From: Erythrophleum ivorense
Taxonomy: Eukaryota; Streptophyta; Magnoliopsida; Fabales; Fabaceae
Length of the DNA stretch: 64,000 nt
NCBI GenBank assembly: GCA_026724425.1
Contig: JAIUCV010000018.1
Coordinates: 2,165,596 to 2,229,595, forward strand
Direction of reading: 5' to 3'
Shown: positions 13,295 through 25,519 of the stretch, in pieces
Position numbering within the stretch: position 1 is the stretch's first letter
Layout of the letters: each line of letters begins with the position of its first letter
Program-made: the position numbers and the translations under genes
Notes under the pieces: model-generated
Databases searched by the model: none
What the model was told of the DNA's origin: nothing
The model's input: only the letters and a program-made list of their open reading frames with translations

Positions 13295-13561
13295 TTATAT
13301 CATTTGTAACAAAGCTTTTATTTAGTGTTAAGTTATTTTCTCATTTTGTGTGCACATTATGTTTTGAGAAAAACAACACTAAGAAGATTTAAAATAAGCA
13401 TATGGCTTATTCGTTAGGTTGTGGTGGGTTAAAGAAATTAAATATATTATAATGCATAAAAGATAATACTCACCTATAGAAGACTTACAGCTATAATTCA
13501 TGTATACGGTTTCCTTTTTGGAATGTATTTGATGTATCGAGAATCATCATAGATATAGTGT

Positions 13562-13581
13562 AAGGAACAAGTGGGAGATTG
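13562..13581 (+). other. Copia polypurine tract and start of 3' LTR
   Basis: AAGGAACAAGTGGGAGA followed by TTGTAAACAA has the typical layout of a copia polypurine tract and LTR start, with TG at 13580-13581. The 3' LTR should extend right; its end is not clear and I found no paired 5' copy in the window. Confidence 0.6.
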
Positions 13582-13899
13582 TAAACAATAGCAACAAGTT
13601 GCTTGGTTCAACTAATCTAGTCCTCTGCACCATTTGTAAAACCAAATTTGATTTTTTGAATTGAATCTGGTTTTGATGATTTCACGTTAGAGGCATATCA
13701 TTGCATTCATCACACCTCTTCCATTGATGCATCTTTGACGGGAAGATGCATCCTTCATGTTTGCTATGAATAAGGGGTCTCTAAGCTCAATTTTCCTAAG
13801 CCACTTACTTTAAAAACTCATACACACTTTCAAGAGAGGGAATCTAAGAGTTTAGAAGCATCTATTGGCAGAAAAGCTTCAAGATTTTGACAATGGTTG

Positions 13900-14985
13900 G
13901 AAGTAATGGTTCTTCTGCTTTTGTTTCATTTAAATGTCATTAATGAGCTTTACATATCCTATTAAATATAACACAAATTATAGCCAAAATCTTATATAAC
14001 TTGACACTATTATTCTCAAATTAGAAACGTTGATGTGCTAAATAAAAATAATCTTTTTATATAAAAAAGGTTGGACTTAAATGATATCTTTATTATCATA
14101 TTCTTTAATAAATATATAATATATATAAAGTAGTTTTTAGAAGACTCAATTATATAATGATAAACTATAAAAAGAATAATAATTATCATATTTTCATTAA
14201 AAAACTTAATAAAATATAAAAAATTATACCTATTTTTTCTTTTATAAAAAAACTTTGAAAAGTAAAGGGGGTTGCGACTTTGCCACTATCTTTCATGCCA
14301 TCACCAAAATCTTTACAATTGTCCTTACCACTGTCGTTGTTGCAACATCACCTCCCTTGCGGCATCTATAACTTGGATTCAATGTTATTTTCATTTATAG
14401 ATATTTTTGTTCGAACAAGTTTTTATTATACCTAGCCATATATATATATATATATATATTACTGCGTTACAACTTGAAACAAGAAACATATAATAATTTC
14501 AAGTCTTATTGGATACTTTTATACTATGACAATACTGTTTTGGTCTTTTTATTGATGAAAAGAAAATTTTCATTCAAATGCAAACTACAATGGTACTTAT
14601 AATAATTGTAAAAATATAAGATCTAACAATAATATATAGACATTTATAATTTTTCGTTAAACTAAAGATGAATTGAAGTTTTATTTATTCTTTGAATTAC
14701 ATCCTTTGAATGAAAAGTTATTACCATCATTATTAGTGAGGCACCCATGTTGTATCATGGCCAAAAACAAGGTAAAATTTCTAGATCAAAGGAAAAAAAT
14801 TACAAATAATATGATTAAATAGGGATACAACACCAACTTTAATTAAAATGGGGTTAAACAAGTTTTTGATCTCTTAAGAAAGGCATATTGATAAACTTAA
14901 GAATGTTCAAATTTGTTAAAAAGCATATCAAAAGACTAAAAACTTTTTAAATTTACGAAAAAGATAAATAGATTAAAAGATGGTC
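13900..14985. other. AT-rich spacer, nothing coding
   Basis: Contains an (AT)n run at 14440-14460 and poly-A/T-rich sequence. No exon, RNA gene or transposon domain was recognised. Confidence 0.5.
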
Positions 14986-15266
14986 CTTAAATATCCTATA
15001 AAGACATATTTGACAAAGCGAACACCAGGTCCATATATGGGCTTATAGAACAAAAGTTGTAATTTTTACGTGTTCATTAATAAATTTTTAAATAAAAATA
15101 TAATAAGTGAATATGTTTTATAACTTATTATTATATGATTAGGTTTTTATTTTTTATTTTAAACATATCGTATGTTTACATTGGAGAATTTGAGAACAAA
15201 TACTTTAAAACTTTCTCTAAATCTCCTATAAAGACATATTTGACATAGCGAACACCAGGTCTATAT

Positions 15267-16886
15267 TGTTGGGAATTCTGGGACACGCAACAAAAAATTA
15301 AAATCCCAAATCCCTTCCTATGGATCCATCAATATTGTTTAAATCAAGTAGATCTAGAAACATTTACCTTTTTTATTGAATCTTAGGAACTGATCTACAG
15401 GTCTACTCCCTTTACCGGTATCCACACGAACGGATGCTCAACTCGAATGGCATGCTAACGTCTTTTACCAACATCCGTGCACGTTCTTGGTAGAGAAGAC
15501 GCTCTCCTCTCTCTCTCTATAGGCCATTGTACAGTGTCCGCATGCTTTCTCTTTCTAGGATTTTTGTTGTTCTATTATTCTAGGAAACCTAAGCTTCTTC
15601 CTTTTTTTTATTATAAAGATATCTCTTTAGGGTTTCAGATATGTTTGATTGATTTAAAATACATTATTTTAAATTAAATCAAATCAAATTTTAATCAAAT
15701 ATATTAGTTTAAATTTAAGTCTATCTAATAGATTAAATTTAACTAATTATTTAATCTAAAATCTAAAACTAAATTCAAATTTAATTTATTTCATAATTTA
15801 AATTTAAATTATCATATTAGTTTAAATTTAAATCTATCATATATATTTGAATTTAAAATTAATTGATTTAAATTAATTAAAGGATATATATATTTTGAAA
15901 TAAATAAATATATACATATATATATTTCGAATTTTATAAATTGTATATATATATATATCAAATATATATATTTATAAAATTCTTTTATCTTAGATTGAAC
16001 GTGATATTTATTGAATCTAGACGTAATTTCAGATTCAATGAATTTGGACATTATAACTCAAGTTGACTCGTTCTTGTGTGCGACTTTGTAGGCCTATATG
16101 ACGTTAGCAATGGGTTAATAATACTATTTGACCCACAAATCACAAGCGGCCTCTAACAAGATATTGTGACTACTCAAATCATATAGGGATCGGTGATCCA
16201 ATGTAACTTGTCATATAACCCTATCACATCCTTTTTATTACACGATATATAAATCAAGTATGAGGTATGAAAATGTCATCCTCATCTTACTTGATTGTTG
16301 TTTTCTCAATCTATATACAGACTGACAGTACAAATGGAAACCTTTCCATTCGAGCAAGGCCATACATTTCTTAGTCTCACTCATCGAGGGGCCCAAAGAT
16401 ATCTCTATATTAATCAAAGGGACAAATCCTATCTTAACCACTTATCTTCTTCTACATGAATTCAACTATACTTGATTATAGCCTTTATGATCACTCGGTT
16501 AAAGATGACTTTTGACTATGCCAAAAATAGTATTTTTTTCATGTTAAAAACTATGGTGATTTCAAATCTAAGGGCTCGATGACACGGTTATCTCATAACG
16601 GATCAATCCAACATCTTGTTTCTTAACAAGTGCCTATAATTTTGATTTGTATCTTTGTACATGACTAATACATAATCATCAATCAAAATCATATTAGTCT
16701 TAGTTCATCATCATTCTCACAATGATGATCAACTAGGGATATTTGGGATAATCAATATGATTTATCTAAGAATATTATTATATAGAACATGTAAAAATAT
16801 AATAATGTAATAAAGGAAAACTCTTATTTCTTAATAAAGTACAATATTTGCAATACAATAATTGACTTAGGTCACAATCTCCAACA
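15267..16886 (-). mobile_element. Solo LTR (copia-type) with 5-bp target-site duplication
   Basis: A 1620-bp insert begins TGTTGGGAATTC and ends CACAATCTCCAACA, giving TG...CA termini with a 6-bp inverted TGTTGG/CCAACA. The left flank is TATAT (15262-15266) and the right flank CATAT (16887-16891). The uninterrupted copy of the same repeat at 15033-15047 reads GTCCATATATGGG, so this is a duplicated CATAT with one later C-to-T change. No coding domain is inside. Minus orientation is inferred because TGTTGGAGATTGTGACC resembles copia 5' LTR ends. Open frames at 15477-15677, 15812-16051 and 16238-16441 are chance frames within it. Confidence 0.85.
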
Positions 16887-16996
16887 CATATATGGGCTTA
16901 TAGAACAAAAGTGGTAATTTTTATGTGTTCGTTAATAAATTTTTAAATAAAAATATAATAAGTGAATATGTTTTATAACATTATTATATGATTAGG

Positions 16997-17024
16997 TTAT
17001 TATTATTATTATTATTATTATTAT
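16997..17024 (+). repeat. (ATT)n microsatellite
   Basis: A TTA trinucleotide run present only in the second copy of the 230-bp duplication. Confidence 0.95.
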
Positions 17025-17089
17025 TTAAACATATCATATGTTTACATTGGGGAATTTGAGAACAAATACTTTAAAAACTTTCTCTAAAT

Positions 17090-19300
17090 ATAGTCTTTAA
17101 ATATAACATTAAAAGTGTTTGCTTAATGATTTAGTTTAACGGAACACTACAACTTTTTTCGTGAAAAACAAACTCGCGAAAAATGCGTCTAGGAGAAACC
17201 AAAAAAAATTCCTAACATGGCGTAATATGGCATAAAATATCTTAACATATTGGATAAGAGCTTGAGTAAATTACATTACGCTTGATTAAATTATATTTAA
17301 TATTATTTTATTTTTTAAAAGTAGTATTTGATATATATTATAAAATTTTTTAATACATTTTTTGTTAATAAAATTAACATTTTCACTAAATATAAGACTG
17401 TAATTTTATTTTTTAAATGGCAGCAAAAATAGTTTAGTTAATATATAACTCTAATATAAGATTGCAATTGGATTTTTAAATAACAGAATTGAGTATTTTT
17501 ATTTTTTGAAAAAAAAGCATATTATACAAAAAGTTAGTTTCAAATGTCAACCGAGTCCATTAATATTGTCTTAAAAAGAAATATTAAGTACGATTTAATA
17601 AAAAAATTAATAAAATTTAACATTATTTTGATAGGAGGTTTCAACTAATTTGGTGCCTATAACACTTGATGTTCCACCCACAATTTTTTTTAAGAACACC
17701 TGAGAAAAATATTTTCATTGATTTCCTTATTAAACTTTCAAAAATAAAATTGTATTCCCTTTTTTAATAGCTTTTTTTATTATTATTTGAAAAGTTCAGC
17801 AAACTAAAACTCACAGGTTACCATATTAATTCATGGTCATTAATCCTAGTATATTTAATTCTTATGTCATTAGTCATGCATCAAATGATCACGCACGTGA
17901 ATGTCAAGGTTTGAGTACTATATTGTCAAGGATAACACCAAAAATAAAAACTTGGTATAGGTGAGCATAACGTGCATGGGTCCTACACCAAATTAACCTT
18001 AGTTTCAGAAAAACAAAAAAGATTAAATTTCCATGACACATTCTTGAATGATAGATTTTACAATACATGTAACTCTCACACATAATATATTTTTTCTCTC
18101 TAAAATTGATGCTCTAAATTTCTTAAAAAATTAGTAGTAGGACTGAACAAATTCAAACTGATTCGATCTAACCAAAATTGATTTCTCAATTGGATGAGAC
18201 ATCCAATTCAAATCGACCAACAGATTATTTAAATTTTAAATATAATAATTGAATATTAACCTGCCACCCCGATGTCCCAACTCCCCAATTTTCTTTCATT
18301 TTTTTTTTCTGGATCTCTTTCATTAATTGTAGGACAATATCTTCTATTTTAAAAGGCAACAGATATTAAAAAAAAAAGGTCATACCTTTGGGTGGTTACA
18401 ATGTAATTTGAATAAGATCTGTACTATATATTCTGTTATCATTATTTGGGTGTGTATATGGTACAATGCAAATCTTTAAGTTCAAGATAAATCTATCCCT
18501 ATATTTAATCCCGTGTATTTATCACTTGTATTTAACCAGAGATGGAGAGAAAGAGAGAGTTGGAAGAGTTTAAATACTCTAGCCTCATACATTCCTCTCT
18601 CTCTCTCTGTCTCATATTGAATTTATTCTTTGCATTTAGCTCCTAAATGCAAGTGATTCATGGACATTCAAGACTAGCTTGCTATAATTATTAAAACTGA
18701 TTTCAAGAGAGATTTTTTTTTTTCCTTGGCAAATATGGATGTCTTATAGATTTTTGTATTAATTTAATACTCTTTAAGCTTACAAACTAAGAACAAGAGA
18801 GCATTATAAACTGATTTCATTTATAATTCAATTTGTAGATGGATCAAGCATCACATTCAAATTGTGTTAAAATAGTGAATTTTAATGCTGGAAATGTTTG
18901 TTTTTCATAGTTTAAATTGAAAATAATTATTTAATGTTGAATCTCAAAAATTTTACCGGACTCTTCTGTTTTAAAAAAAAAAAACCCAATGACCTGTTCT
19001 AACCCAAACCAATAAAGTTGGATTGAATTAGTTCAGTTATGATCAATTTTATTGAATTAATTGGATAAAATTTTTAATCAACCAATTAAATTGGTTTATT
19101 TAGTTAATCAGATAATCAAAACAAATCATTCAAATCAGTAAATACCCCAAATTGAGAGAACCCAAATCCATCTCTCTCTCTCTCTCTCTCTCTTACTCTC
19201 CTCCTGCTAACCACTCTCGGAGGAGGAGCTCACCCTTATTGTCCACACAGTGGAGCAATTATCTGTAGCCCAGCCGTTAAAAATAATATCACAGAATAAT
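17090..19300. other. AT-rich spacer downstream of SDH6
   Basis: No gene was supported. It holds a GGAACACTACAAC stretch near 17141 that weakly resembles a CACTA terminus, CT-rich runs near 18595 and 19170-19192, and AT-rich sequence near 18130-18250 and 19010-19110 that may derive from small transposons. Confidence 0.4.
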
Positions 19301-19319
19301 GAACGGAGACATAATACAG

Positions 19320-19500
19320 AGAAGAAATGCAGTAAATAACCTATTTATTCCAAATTTAAAGGGCTATAATGCCTGGAATTAACTTAAAAGTTTAACAACA
19401 TACATTAGGACAAGGTACTTATTCAATGAAACATCACACTAGCAACGCTGAAGAGTTTGATAATAGCAAAGGTAGCAAATGCGCACAGAAGGTGATGACT
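19320..19500 (-). other. SDH6 3' UTR (predicted)
   Basis: On the minus strand, sequence after the TAA at 19501 runs to an AATAAA hexamer at 19344-19349, read on the minus strand as GGAATAAATAGG. This is a plausible poly(A) signal about 150 nt after the stop. Confidence 0.5.
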
Positions 19501-22273
19501 TTAAGATCGTCCTTCAGTCTTCTTTTCCCACCATTCCATAAACTTAACTTGTGCAGCGATGGTATCCAACCTGTAAAGTTGAAGTGCGTGATTCGCAATT
19601 TCTTGCCCAAATGTCCACCCAAACACACCCCCAGCTAGAAAAGACAGTCCTGCACCTGTTGGTTATAGTAGAGGAAAGAACAGTTAAAAGTCAACAATGT
19701 AAATGCAAATACTACAACCCAATGGCTGAAATCTATTTAGAAAATTTCTACTTATTTCATTGCATATCATGGTAATTTAGGGTTTAAAATTCCTAATGTC
19801 AAAATGAGTAGTTAAAAAAAAAAAAAACTTCTGCTATTCGTTACTAGAAGAGGATCAAAAAACAAATTGAGATCGTCCAAAAGCAAAATGTTGCAAAAAG
19901 GCGTCAGTAGTAGAAAAGTGGTAAATTACCATGCAAACTCTTGGAATATCTGTAAGCAAAACCTGCAGTAGATACCGCTCCAACAACACTTCCTGTGAGG
20001 CCATAGTTCACCGCTTCTCTTGCAGTTCTCAGCTAAAATGACAGCAAAGAAAAAGGAAAAGCTTTAAACACAATTTTCTGCACAAACAGAAATTAAACTA
20101 ACATTCCAGCAGGCAAACGTCTTTATTTAGAGAAATATGTTCAACAAATACTGCATACAACAAATCATTAAAAATTGACTTGCATAAACGCATATTGATT
20201 TGAGATTTAGAAACCCAAAAAAGAAGCCCAATTGCATGTGTTTCACTCATGTATAGGTGTGAGTTGACGGCTTTTCCTAACCTAAACTCTTAAAATCGTC
20301 CAAATTTACGAGTTAACCTGAAAGCTTAACAATCACGCTAAGAATAATGATTTAATCTATCTACTCCAACACAGCTGAAGTCCTAATATCTTTAACAGTG
20401 AATTATTCCACACAGCAAGCTATACACTAGTGACTTTAAATACTTAACAAGTCAGGCACTCAACTCCAAGGACCAAGATATATTACAAAGGATCAGGTGA
20501 TTTACCAATGAAATGCTACACATCACAAGGAAAAAAAAAAAAAGAACCTTTAGCCTCTTAGCTGTAAGTAAACTGAAATAAGAAGTAGTTTTGAAATTTC
20601 CAACTATTACATTTAACTAATGCCCGTAACTCAACGTGTATCTTAAACTATTTAATTTATCAACTAATTAAATTGTTGGTTTATACTCGACTTTTTTTTT
20701 TTTAAAAAAAAGAAGCTTCCACAAAGGAATGTTTACATTTGATCATTTATCTTCACCACCTATAGGTGGAGTAATGGCAAAGCTAACTCTGCAAACTAAA
20801 AATATATTATGTGACCTGGCATTCCCTAAAGTTGGAAGTCAAAAATAAAAAGATTATAGAAGTTTTTCAAACAACAGTCTTCATAATCCAGATTAGTTTC
20901 CATAGAAAAGGCGTTACAAATGACCTTTCCAAATTCACATTACTATAGCAATTACAAATATTACAATATTACTTACCTTATTACATTGTCATCTAGCTCT
21001 AAGGAAAAAAGAAATGAAAGTAAGGAAATCATGGATCTGTCACCAAACCTTTTATCTAATCCAAGGATGCACCAGATGGTGAAATTTCAATTACAATTTA
21101 ACAGAGCACTTCTGCCAATTAAACAATGTGAGACACAGACAACAACAACAACACTATTAATAATAAAAGAACACCAAAATGAACTCCCAGACTAAACACA
21201 AATCCTGTAGGATGCTTACAATTATGTACTATGGCCCAAAAGGACACAAATCCCTCTTTGCCACTTATAGAAACCATTAGCTTTCTCCCAATCCAGATAG
21301 AAGAATCTTGACTCTTAACTCTTCAGGTGTTTATTCAAGTATCATGCGTATAAATAGTTAAAAAACAGCTGCACCTTTTTCTTACACCGTCCAGCACCTT
21401 CTTTTTAGTGGAGTAAATTGTCTGGAGATTTTGGAGAACATTGGGTGTATCCTCAAACATTGGAAGGTTTTATGTTTATAAGGTTAAAGGGATTTGGAAT
21501 GAAAAAAAGAGGCTAAAGCACAGTGGCAATTTGCAGTATTTGTGGTGTTAGGATCTACTTGGTTGGAGAGGAAGGCTGGAATTTTCAAAGGTCTTTCTTT
21601 GTCTTTGGAGCTGTAGCCTTGTGGGAAAGAATAGCGTTCAAGTCCTCAATGTGGTGTTCTGCTCGCGGTAATTTTAAGGGGTTTACTATCTCAAACTTGG
21701 AAAGAAAGAGATTAGACTGCTTAGCTGCATTTTTTTTTAAGACTTTCCTTCTTCTTTTCTTGTTTCTCTTTATTTTTGAGGTTCCTTTTGGAGGTGTTTT
21801 ATTTTTCTCTTTTGTAACTATCTTCTTCTGCAGTAAAACATAGAGCATCGTTTTATAACAGGGAATCGAACAAGGATATACGACATATGAAATTTCAATA
21901 GTAGGGGATAGACAGATGAATATCCCAGGGACAAGCAGAAAACAGTGTAACAATAGCAGGAGATGCTGTAGAGAAGATATTAACTACCAGGGATGGCAAA
22001 AAGTCAAACAAACACTCAAAGCAAAATTACATCAACGGCAGACAGAGAACTATATAAATAGAGAAAATTAAGAGATAAAATTCTTACTACAGGTCCATGA
22101 ATAGGATCAGAAGCAATGAACTCCTCAACATCAGAGCTAGACCAAGGAGGGAGGGTCTTATCAGGCTTGAGGAACCTGGTATAGTTGTCGAGAAATGAGA
22201 ACCTTTCCGACCAAAAATCTTTGAAGCCTTCCCAGTGCCTCGTAAAAAAGGATTGTGAGGAAGAATCTCCCAT
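19501..22273 (-). CDS. SDH6: Succinate dehydrogenase subunit 6 (mitochondrial complex II), complete three-exon gene
   Basis: The coding exons on the minus strand are 22091-22273 (61 codons, ATG at 22273), 19930-20032 (34 codons plus 1 nt) and 19501-19655 (ending TAA), giving about 146 residues. Introns are GT...AG: 20033-22090 (2058 bp) and 19656-19929 (274 bp). Recognisable blocks are the N-terminal FTRHWEGFKDFWSERFSFLD, then SSSDVEEFIASDPIHGP, TAREAVNYGLTGSVVGAVST, GGVFGWTFGQEIANHALQLY and the C-terminal VKFMEWWEKK. From family knowledge SDH6 is a small plant-specific subunit of mitochondrial succinate dehydrogenase, and length and motif order match. The glycine-rich middle looks like a hydrophobic membrane segment. 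I chose acceptor 19655 for exon 3 because it gives HGAGLSF, closest to the family HGAALSF; acceptor 19649 would drop two residues. All splice signals and frames are intact, so the gene appears functional. Confidence 0.93.
21490..21740 (+). mobile_element. LINE 3' end remnant in SDH6 intron 1
   Basis: The + strand reads ...ALWERIAFKSSMWCSARGNF, then KGFTISNLERKRLDC. This resembles the C-terminal tail after the zf-RVT region of plant L1-type LINE reverse transcriptases (...SLWAS..KGNFK...LS......W...). A T-rich stretch follows. It is antisense to SDH6. The similarity is from memory and short. Confidence 0.45.
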
Positions 22274-23060
22274 CTTCTCTGGCGCATCAATTAAGTCAAA
22301 ACATGAAATACGGAATTTGGAAATTTATTGGATAAAAAGACCTGACAAAGAACCTTAAAATCCAACATATGAGAAGCTACAAAGCACCTAGAATGCCTAA
22401 TCACGGACCCTATGTTACATATACCACTAAAACAACTTAGCAGGGAAAGACATCCACTATAGCCAATGGAAAATGATTGAACCAAACACTTTTCGACTAA
22501 GAAACCGATAAAATGTCAGCCAAAGAACAAAAACATCTCTAAGATCACCAGAGCATACATAAGCAAGACAAACATACCTAGAACACCCGTATAGATCAGA
22601 AAAGTAACTTCCAACGTACTAACATCCCACACATAACTGCAGCTCGCTCAACACCCAGACTTTATATTCATTTGGCAAAGAAGATACTAATATTAACCAA
22701 ACTAGAAGCTGTGGGTACAAACATTTTCCCAACTTTATCGAAATCAATTACCACATTCAATAAATCCAATATCAGTTTCAAAGCTTAAGCCGAACATCAG
22801 AATCGTTTTTACATTTGAACTCAGAAATCAATCCAAAACCACCACAATGCACAGATGCTGAAAATTTGAAATCGAGAAATTGTTACCCCCTTAAACGATA
22901 AAGAGACGAAGGTGTGGGTTAGAAAGAGAAGAAAAAGCCTACGATGACTTTCCAGAGGAAGCTTGAGGACTACTGCTGTGAGCAGGGGCACCGATTTGGA
23001 TTTCTCTGTCGTCAGAGAGGAGCTTCAACGATCCGAACCCGCCGTCTAGCAAACTGCTTT
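22274..23060 (-). other. SDH6 5' UTR with probable intron and leader exon
   Basis: On the minus strand a TGCGCCAG acceptor ends 5 nt before the ATG (22274-22278). A good donor, AAGGGGGTAACAA, sits at 22886-22885. This predicts a leader exon of about 22887-23060 (a GC-richer stretch) and a 608-bp 5' UTR intron, 22279-22886. Small frames in this intron (for example 22291-22485) are not genes. No cDNA evidence is available here. Confidence 0.55.
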
Positions 23061-24503
23061 TCTGTGCTTAAGAATATGATTTTTTTTTTGGGTTTTCTGT
23101 TTTGATCTTTTCTTATACTGGGCTAATGTTATGTTGAATTTACTAAATATTTATGGATTTAAGGAAATCAATACACACACATATATATATGTTGGATAAA
23201 AATAATTATTTTTTATTGTAACAAAATTGTTTATAATTTCACTTTTTTTAGTTTTATTTTTTTTAATTTTTTATAAGAGGGAGACCCACAGGTGGTCGTC
23301 TGCAAATGCACAAACAACCTCTTCTAATTTAATTTAAACTAAGATTATATCTTTCTTTTTTCTTTTTCTTTTTTTTTTTAATTTAAATTTATATCTAAAT
23401 TCTTATTTAGTTTTTATTTTTTAAAATCTTCAGTTATTATATTCTCTCCTTTAAAAATATTAGGTTGTTGAATTTTATTTATAGTACGTTTTCTATCATT
23501 GAGTGTAGCCAAAGATTATTGAAAAAAAATATATAATTGAAGATTTAAATTAAAAATATTTATATTTTTAAAAATTTAAAAATAAAATATTTTAACTTAA
23601 TGTCTTGAATTATAATTGTTTAGTACAATTAAATTTTTTATCCTTGTATCTTTAAAGATAATTTTAAAATTGAAGAAATTTTAATATAAATATTTTTAAT
23701 TTAAAATAATCGATTATAATTTTTCCAAAGTTGTAATTTTTCCAAAATTATCCGACTGCTTGACAGAAATATGTACGTGGCAACTTGCATATGCATAGAC
23801 TGATGAGTCCACATTGAAATAAAAAGGTCTATCCAAGTAACCTTTGTGGCTGGCTATTGATTAAACTTTGATTCCTGAACCTAAAATTAAAACACGATCA
23901 CTACATGGATCAACACGTATTCATGCGCGAAAAGATGTTGGGCCAGTGGGCCATCTTCGGCCATCTTCCTTTTTCTGACACAACAAATTGTGATTGGAAT
24001 GTATACATTGCTACATATATGGATGACCTTGGTGATCTCACTTGGGTGGATTAAGCATCATTAAAACAATCCTTGAATGGAATTGTTTGGGAAAGAAGAT
24101 AATGGCCTTTTAGTTCACAATCTGGAATTTTTAAATAATACTTAAATATTACCTTGATTTATCCAGACAACTTCAATTATGTATAAATATATTTAAAATT
24201 AATTAGCTAATAATCAACATGAAACTATTTTTTAAGTTTGATCGCTGGCATTTTTTTCTCTACAATCATGAAAATGTAAGATAAATTAATTAATCATATG
24301 ACTTCTAAGTATCTGTATTTGTCAAAATGAATTAATATCGTGGGTGCTTACGTGAATATTTTAAATCAAGTCTTTTTCTCCAACTTCATCATACAAAAAA
24401 ATGAGTATTCAATGGAGGCAAGTCAAATATTATATTCTCTCAATACTAATAGGAGGTGGAAAGGGAATTTAGTCATTCTATTGTTTTAATTCTAAAACAC
24501 ACC
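23061..24503. other. SDH6 upstream region and AT-rich spacer
   Basis: Contains the putative SDH6 promoter. On the + strand TGGGCT occurs near 23119, and TGGGCC plus TGGGCC-type repeats lie near 23940-23955; such site-II-like motifs are often upstream of plant mitochondrial-protein genes, but their distance makes a role doubtful. No other gene is seen. Confidence 0.35.
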
Positions 24504-25496
24504 TGTTAGGGCTCAATAGGACAAAGGCTCATATTAGACTACCTAATCACATCAATTAATAAAGGTGTGTAACTCTCAAAATTGATTACTAATATAATTT
24601 GGTCTAATATCATCATCTATCATGAATCATATAAATAACAACTTGTTTTTATTAAAACACAAAAATATAATTAAGGGAAGCCCATAAAATTCTTACTTTC
24701 TTCCATTTAGGTAATATTAATTATGGTTTTCAAATTTTAAAAATTTTTATAAAACTATTCTTATGTTGAATAGACAAACAAATAGTATTGGCTACAATTT
24801 AAAAAAATATATGATATATAGATAATACTTTTAATCAATTCAGTCTAATAATATCAAACAATGTTGAATCATAACAGCCATTGTATTCTTTCTTTAAGTC
24901 AAGAGATATCCATGGTTACTAACAATACCAACACTATCTACATAAATTATCATGTGGCAAGGTGGTAAGAAGTATAACATCAAGGTATAATTTACAAACA
25001 TATTATCTTCATTGTCAATCCACCAATTTCTCTTCAACATATTTGAACTAAGAGAAATTCATATTGTCTTTCATATTCAATATGGTGCCTATGTTTAAGA
25101 CAACTTAAATCCCCTTGAGACTTGGCATCCAATTTCAAAGTCTATAGAATTTTCTTTCAAAACATGCATTGAAGTAAATAGGCTAAGAAAAATTTTCTAA
25201 GCTTAATAATTAAGCTCAGTTACCTTATACTTCCAACATGGTATCTACTTTAAAACAAAAAGAATATGCTTAAAATTGATATCGAATTTTAGACATCACA
25301 GGAGATTTTATCTCTTACAAATTTCAAGCACTTAAATTAGAATTCATATATTTACTTCAAATACACAAGAAATGTGGATCCAAAATCAATCATGTGTCCT
25401 ATTAACAACCATCAATGCCTTACATAAAAATTTTGACAATATGTCCAAAACATTAATAACAAAAAGGTTCAAAATAACTAAACAAAGATGAAAACA
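24504..25496 (-). mobile_element. Probable 3' LTR of the minus-strand copia element
   Basis: Read on the minus strand, a polypurine tract GGATAGTGGGAGTAATAT (25497-25514) directly precedes TGTTTTCATC at 25496. A TG...CA span ends at 24504 (plus-strand TGTTAGGGCTC). The tract position just downstream of the RNase H/PLTKGL-like tail is strong; the far boundary is inferred from the TG dinucleotide only. No paired LTR was found on the right. Confidence 0.45.
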
Positions 25497-25519
25497 ATAT
25501 TACTCCCACTATCCAAGTA

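Larger units (their letters stand above)
14989..17089 (+). repeat. 230-bp tandem duplication, second copy split by an LTR
   Basis: Copy 1 is about 14989-15218. Copy 2 is about 15219-15266 plus 16887-17089. Both carry CCTATAAAGACATATTTGAC, GCGAACACCAGGTC, ATATGGGCTTATAGAACAAA and TTTAAATAAAAATATAATAA at a 230-bp register. The second copy is interrupted by the LTR at 15267-16886 and also carries an expanded ATT run at 16997-17024. Confidence 0.9.

Noticed and set aside
17141..17210. Possible CACTA element terminus (CACTACAAC...)
   Set aside because: Only one end with a short match, no paired inverted end and no 3-bp TSD found; too weak to call.
20920..21195. 91-residue open frame inside SDH6
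   Set aside because: Lies in intron 1 on the opposite strand, AT-rich, with no recognisable motif.
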